In this document: one piece after another, positions 5,666-7,988 of the stretch
Numbering within the stretch: the first letter of the stretch is position 1
Layout: each line of letters begins with the position of its first letter
Assembly (NCBI GenBank): GCA_035628595.1
Contig: DASPJN010000273.1
Span: 1-7,988, forward strand
Direction: 5' to 3'
Length of the DNA stretch: 7,988 nucleotides
Origin: Chryseosolibacter sp035628595
GTDB taxonomy: Bacteria; Bacteroidota; Bacteroidia; Cytophagales; Cyclobacteriaceae
Notes under the pieces: model-generated
What the model was told of the DNA's origin: nothing
Databases searched by the model: none
What the model saw: only the letters and a program-made list of their open reading frames with translations
Program-made: the position numbers and the translations under genes

Positions 5666-7369
5666 ATGTTTAACTCATCTGAACTCTTTCCCTACAAGTT
5701 TGATCAGAAATATTCCAAACCTGTAGCTTATTTCTCAATGGAATTTGCAGTGGATCAACCGCTGAAAATATATAGTGGCGGGCTCGGCTTTTTAGCTGGA
5801 TCGCATTTACGCAGCGCGTACGAACTGAAACAGAACCTTGTTGGTATCGGTATCCTTTGGAAGAAAGGATATTATGATCAGGAACGAAATCAGGATCAAA
5901 CGATGCGTGCCACTTTCCGCGATAAGGATTATCATTTCCTGGAAGACACGAAAATAGTTTTCCCAATCACGATCCATAGTGCGAAGGTCTATGTGAAAGC
6001 ATTCCTTGTAAAAGCAGAGACTTTCAAGGCAGCACCGTTATTTTTATTAACAACAGATATTCCTGAGAACGATTATCTCGCACAGACAATTTCACATCGA
6101 CTCTACGATCCAAACGAAACGACACGCGTAGCGCAGTCGATTCTGCTCGGTGTTGGTGGCGCGAAACTGCTTGATATTCTCGAAAGAAAAACTGAGATCT
6201 ATCACATGAATGAGGGGCATGCTTTACCGCTTTGCTTCTACCTTTTTGATAAACATAAAGACATTGAGGAAGTACGAAAGCGTGTAGTGTTTACAACGCA
6301 TACTCCTGAGAAAGCAGGAAATGAAGAGCATAGCGTTTCGCTCTTGAATAACATGAGCTTCTTTAACGGTTTGACAGCCGAGCAGATTGAAAAATACGCC
6401 AAACCTGAAAACGGAATTTTAAATTACACACTTACGGCGCTTCGCATGGCGAAGGTGGCGAATGGTGTATCGCAACTTCATGGTGAAGTTGCCAGGAAGA
6501 TGTGGAAAGGTTATGACGGCATCTGTGAGATCGACGCAATTACAAACGCTCAGAATAAAACGTACTGGAAGGACGCACAACTCGAACAGGCGCTCGAAAC
6601 CAATAATGACAACGCACTGGTTACGCGCAAAAAAGAGATGAAACAAAAACTTTTCAGAACAGTAGCGAATCAGACAGGAAAGCTGTTCAATGAAAACGTT
6701 TTGACCATTGTTTGGGCAAGAAGATTTGCTGCCTATAAAAGAGCAAACCTGATTCTCTCAGATTTTAACCGTTTCCTTCGTATCGCGAAAAATTCAAAGT
6801 TCCCGATTCAGATGATATGGGCAGGGAAGCCGTATCCTGAGGATTACGGAGCGATAAACATCTTTAACGAGATTTACTGGAAAACGAAAGAGCTGCCAAA
6901 TTGTACGGTCCTGACAGGTTACGAGCTTTGGCTTTCTGCGCAACTCAAGAAAGGTTCTGATGTGTGGCTCAATAATCCAAAATTGTATCACGAAGCATCC
7001 GGTACGTCCGGAATGACAGCTGCGATGAATGCATCGGTTAATTTCTCCATTCCTGACGGATGGATTCCAGAGTTTTCGAACCACGGTCACAATGCGTTCT
7101 CAATTAAACCAGCGCCAGACCATCTAACCCAGGAAGAGAAAGACAGAATGGAATGTCAGCAAATGCTCGACGTTCTCGAATATGAAATCATTCCGACATA
7201 TTATGAAAACCCAGCACGATGGACGGAAATTGTGAAGAACGGAATGCGTGAAGTGAGTCCATTCTTTGATGCCGGGCGAATGGCGGATGAGTACTATCAG
7301 AAGCTTTATCACCATGAGGTATCGAAAGCAAATGCGTTCGAAGCAAGCCCGCTGAGAAAAGCCGTATAA
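5666..7369 (+). CDS. glgP: Short alpha-glucan phosphorylase-like protein (GT35 family) lacking the PLP lysine
   Basis: By family this would be a cytoplasmic enzyme releasing glucose 1-phosphate from alpha-1,4-glucans. The protein has 567 residues from the ATG at 5666. An in-frame GTG at 5654 would add four residues but leave only about 12 nt after the inferred transcription start. It lacks the extra N-terminal domain of the roughly 850-residue forms. Recognisable motifs are YSGGLGFLAG (36-45), MNEGH (181-185), FTTHTP (209-214), ARRFAAYKR (351-359) and EASGTSGMTAAMN (443-455). Arg353 and Lys358 align with Arg569 and Lys574 of rabbit glycogen phosphorylase, which bind the substrate phosphate. 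Glu443 aligns with Glu672. The residue matching PLP-bearing Lys680 is Thr451 (codon ACA, 7016-7018). The fold assignment is firm, but true phosphorylase activity is uncertain. The gene is intact and ends just before a strong terminator. Confidence 0.88.
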   Translation: MFNSSELFPYKFDQKYSKPVAYFSMEFAVDQPLKIYSGGLGFLAGSHLRSAYELKQNLVGIGILWKKGYYDQERNQDQTMRATFRDKDYHFLEDTKIVFPITIHSAKVYVKAFLVKAETFKAAPLFLLTTDIPENDYLAQTISHRLYDPNETTRVAQSILLGVGGAKLLDILERKTEIYHMNEGHALPLCFYLFDKHKDIEEVRKRVVFTTHTPEKAGNEEHSVSLLNNMSFFNGLTAEQIEKYAKPENGILNYTLTALRMAKVANGVSQLHGEVARKMWKGYDGICEIDAITNAQNKTYWKDAQLEQALETNNDNALVTRKKEMKQKLFRTVANQTGKLFNENVLTIVWARRFAAYKRANLILSDFNRFLRIAKNSKFPIQMIWAGKPYPEDYGAINIFNEIYWKTKELPNCTVLTGYELWLSAQLKKGSDVWLNNPKLYHEASGTSGMTAAMNASVNFSIPDGWIPEFSNHGHNAFSIKPAPDHLTQEEKDRMECQQMLDVLEYEIIPTYYENPARWTEIVKNGMREVSPFFDAGRMADEYYQKLYHHEVSKANAFEASPLRKAV

Positions 7370-7387
7370 TTATTTATAAGATATATT

Positions 7388-7422
7388 AAAGAAAGGGCAG
7401 CGACACTGCCCTTTCTTTTTTT
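7388..7422 (+). terminator. Strong intrinsic terminator after the phosphorylase-like gene
   Basis: A perfect 13-bp stem is formed by AAAGAAAGGGCAG (7388-7400) and CTGCCCTTTCTTT (7406-7418), with a 5-nt loop CGACA and a run of T residues to 7422. It begins 18 nt after the stop codon of the preceding gene. The outer A-T pairs also give a modest T-rich tail in the opposite direction (TTTAATATAT), but no minus-strand gene converges here. Confidence 0.93.
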
Positions 7423-7574
7423 ATAATCACGCGCCGATACCTGACATTTTTCTCAGCGCCCACAGGCCGATTGAAACTAACACAGCCCTTCCAGTAACCC
7501 CGCGCCAGACGTTGCACCGTCAACAGAATTGATATAGATTCACGCTTTCAAAGTAAGCTCATTTGACTCGCACG

Positions 7575-7988
7575 ATGTCGGAATTGACGTTAAGTGAAAT
7601 CTGGATCTATCCAATCAAATCTCTGGGCGGAATCCGTCTAAGCGAGGCCCGTGTGCTGCCAAAGGGACTTGAATTTGATCGTCGATGGATGCTCGTTGAC
7701 ACGGATGGTGGGTTTCTAACCCAGCGCGTCCATCCGAAAATGGCGTTGTTTAAACCTGCCATTGATGGCCAAAGCCTTTCAGTATCGTTTTCTGGGGAAA
7801 GTACAATTGAAATTACTGACGCCTTGATTGAAAGTCCGATTAAAGCGACGATCTGGAATGACATCGTTGATGTACATCCGCACGCAGATCCTGTAGTTCA
7901 CGAGTGGTTCTCACAGCGGCTTGGGTTTCCATGTAAGCTCGTGGCTTTTCCTGAAGAAAATGAAAGACCAGTTGACGCTGATTACAGC
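7575..7988 (+). CDS. MOSC N-terminal domain protein, YcbX/mARC-like (5' part only)
   Basis: The first 138 codons are open to the right edge of the window without a stop. The protein begins MSELTLSEIWIYPIKSLGGI and continues with GLEFDRRWMLVDTDGGFLTQ (31-50), RVHPKMALFK (51-60) and RPVDADYS (131-138). IYPIKS, GLexDRRWMlvD and the Rpvd-DY motif are typical of the MOSC_N beta-barrel domain found ahead of MOSC domains in YcbX and mARC proteins. These bind molybdenum cofactor and reduce N-hydroxylated compounds, sometimes with a ferredoxin domain. The MOSC domain proper and any cofactor-binding cysteine would lie beyond the window, so activity cannot be judged. The start was chosen because the recognisable domain begins almost at once. 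No clear promoter or ribosome binding site is visible. Confidence 0.85.
   Translation, partial: MSELTLSEIWIYPIKSLGGIRLSEARVLPKGLEFDRRWMLVDTDGGFLTQRVHPKMALFKPAIDGQSLSVSFSGESTIEITDALIESPIKATIWNDIVDVHPHADPVVHEWFSQRLGFPCKLVAFPEENERPVDADYS

Noticed and set aside
7423..7574. Non-coding gap between the terminator and the MOSC gene, examined for a promoter, small RNA or small gene.
   Set aside because: No TAnnTTTG element with correct spacing, no strong hairpin and no credible small coding frame could be seen.
3300..7988. The idea that the ABC importer, phosphorylase-like protein and MOSC protein form one novel system.
   Set aside because: The phosphorylase-like gene has its own candidate promoter and is closed by a strong terminator before the MOSC gene, and the three functions have no known common pathway. 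Proximity alone does not support a system.

Overview
The window looks like ordinary chromosomal DNA from a member of the Bacteroidetes (Bacteroidota), probably the Cytophagales side of the phylum. The evidence is the ribosomal proteins (L2 reads DHPMGGGEG rather than the DHPHGGGEG of most bacteria, and L22 has a basic N-terminal tail), two TAnnTTTG promoter elements of the Bacteroidetes type, and the general scarcity of strong Shine-Dalgarno sequences. The genus is inference only.

Region 1 (1-3299, minus strand) is the front of the S10 ribosomal protein operon, in the order rplC-rplD-rplW-rplB-rpsS-rplV-rpsC. The genes are packed tightly: three junctions are 1-nt TAATG stop/start overlaps, two gaps are 2 nt, and one is 12 nt. 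rpsC runs off the left edge. The operon starts at rplC with its own promoter (3392-3422) and a leader of roughly 90 nt. No rpsJ, fusA or tuf gene precedes it, so the usual str-S10 continuity is broken here.

Region 2 (3300-3563) is a 264-bp divergent intergenic region. It carries the ribosomal promoter and leader on the minus strand and a candidate Fur-like box in front of the plus-strand transporter.

Region 3 (3564-5587, plus strand) is a two-gene unit for an iron-siderophore/heme/cobalamin-type ABC importer: a FecCD/BtuC permease and a FecE-type ATPase joined by a 4-nt ATGA overlap. No substrate-binding protein gene is present. The ATPase has a C-terminal extension of about 95 residues and lacks the usual Q-loop glutamine.

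Region 4 (5588-7422, plus strand) is a short GT35 alpha-glucan phosphorylase-like gene with its own candidate promoter and a very strong intrinsic terminator. The lysine that carries pyridoxal phosphate in glycogen phosphorylases is a threonine here, although the surrounding active-site motifs are intact. This is the most interesting observation in the window.

Region 5 (7423-7988) holds about 150 bp of non-coding DNA with nothing recognisable, then the 5' part of a MOSC-family (YcbX/mARC-like) gene cut by the right edge.

I see no rRNA, tRNA, CRISPR array, insertion sequence, phage gene or long repeat. The regions are functionally unrelated housekeeping modules. I found no evidence of a multi-gene novel system; the unusual features are within individual proteins.
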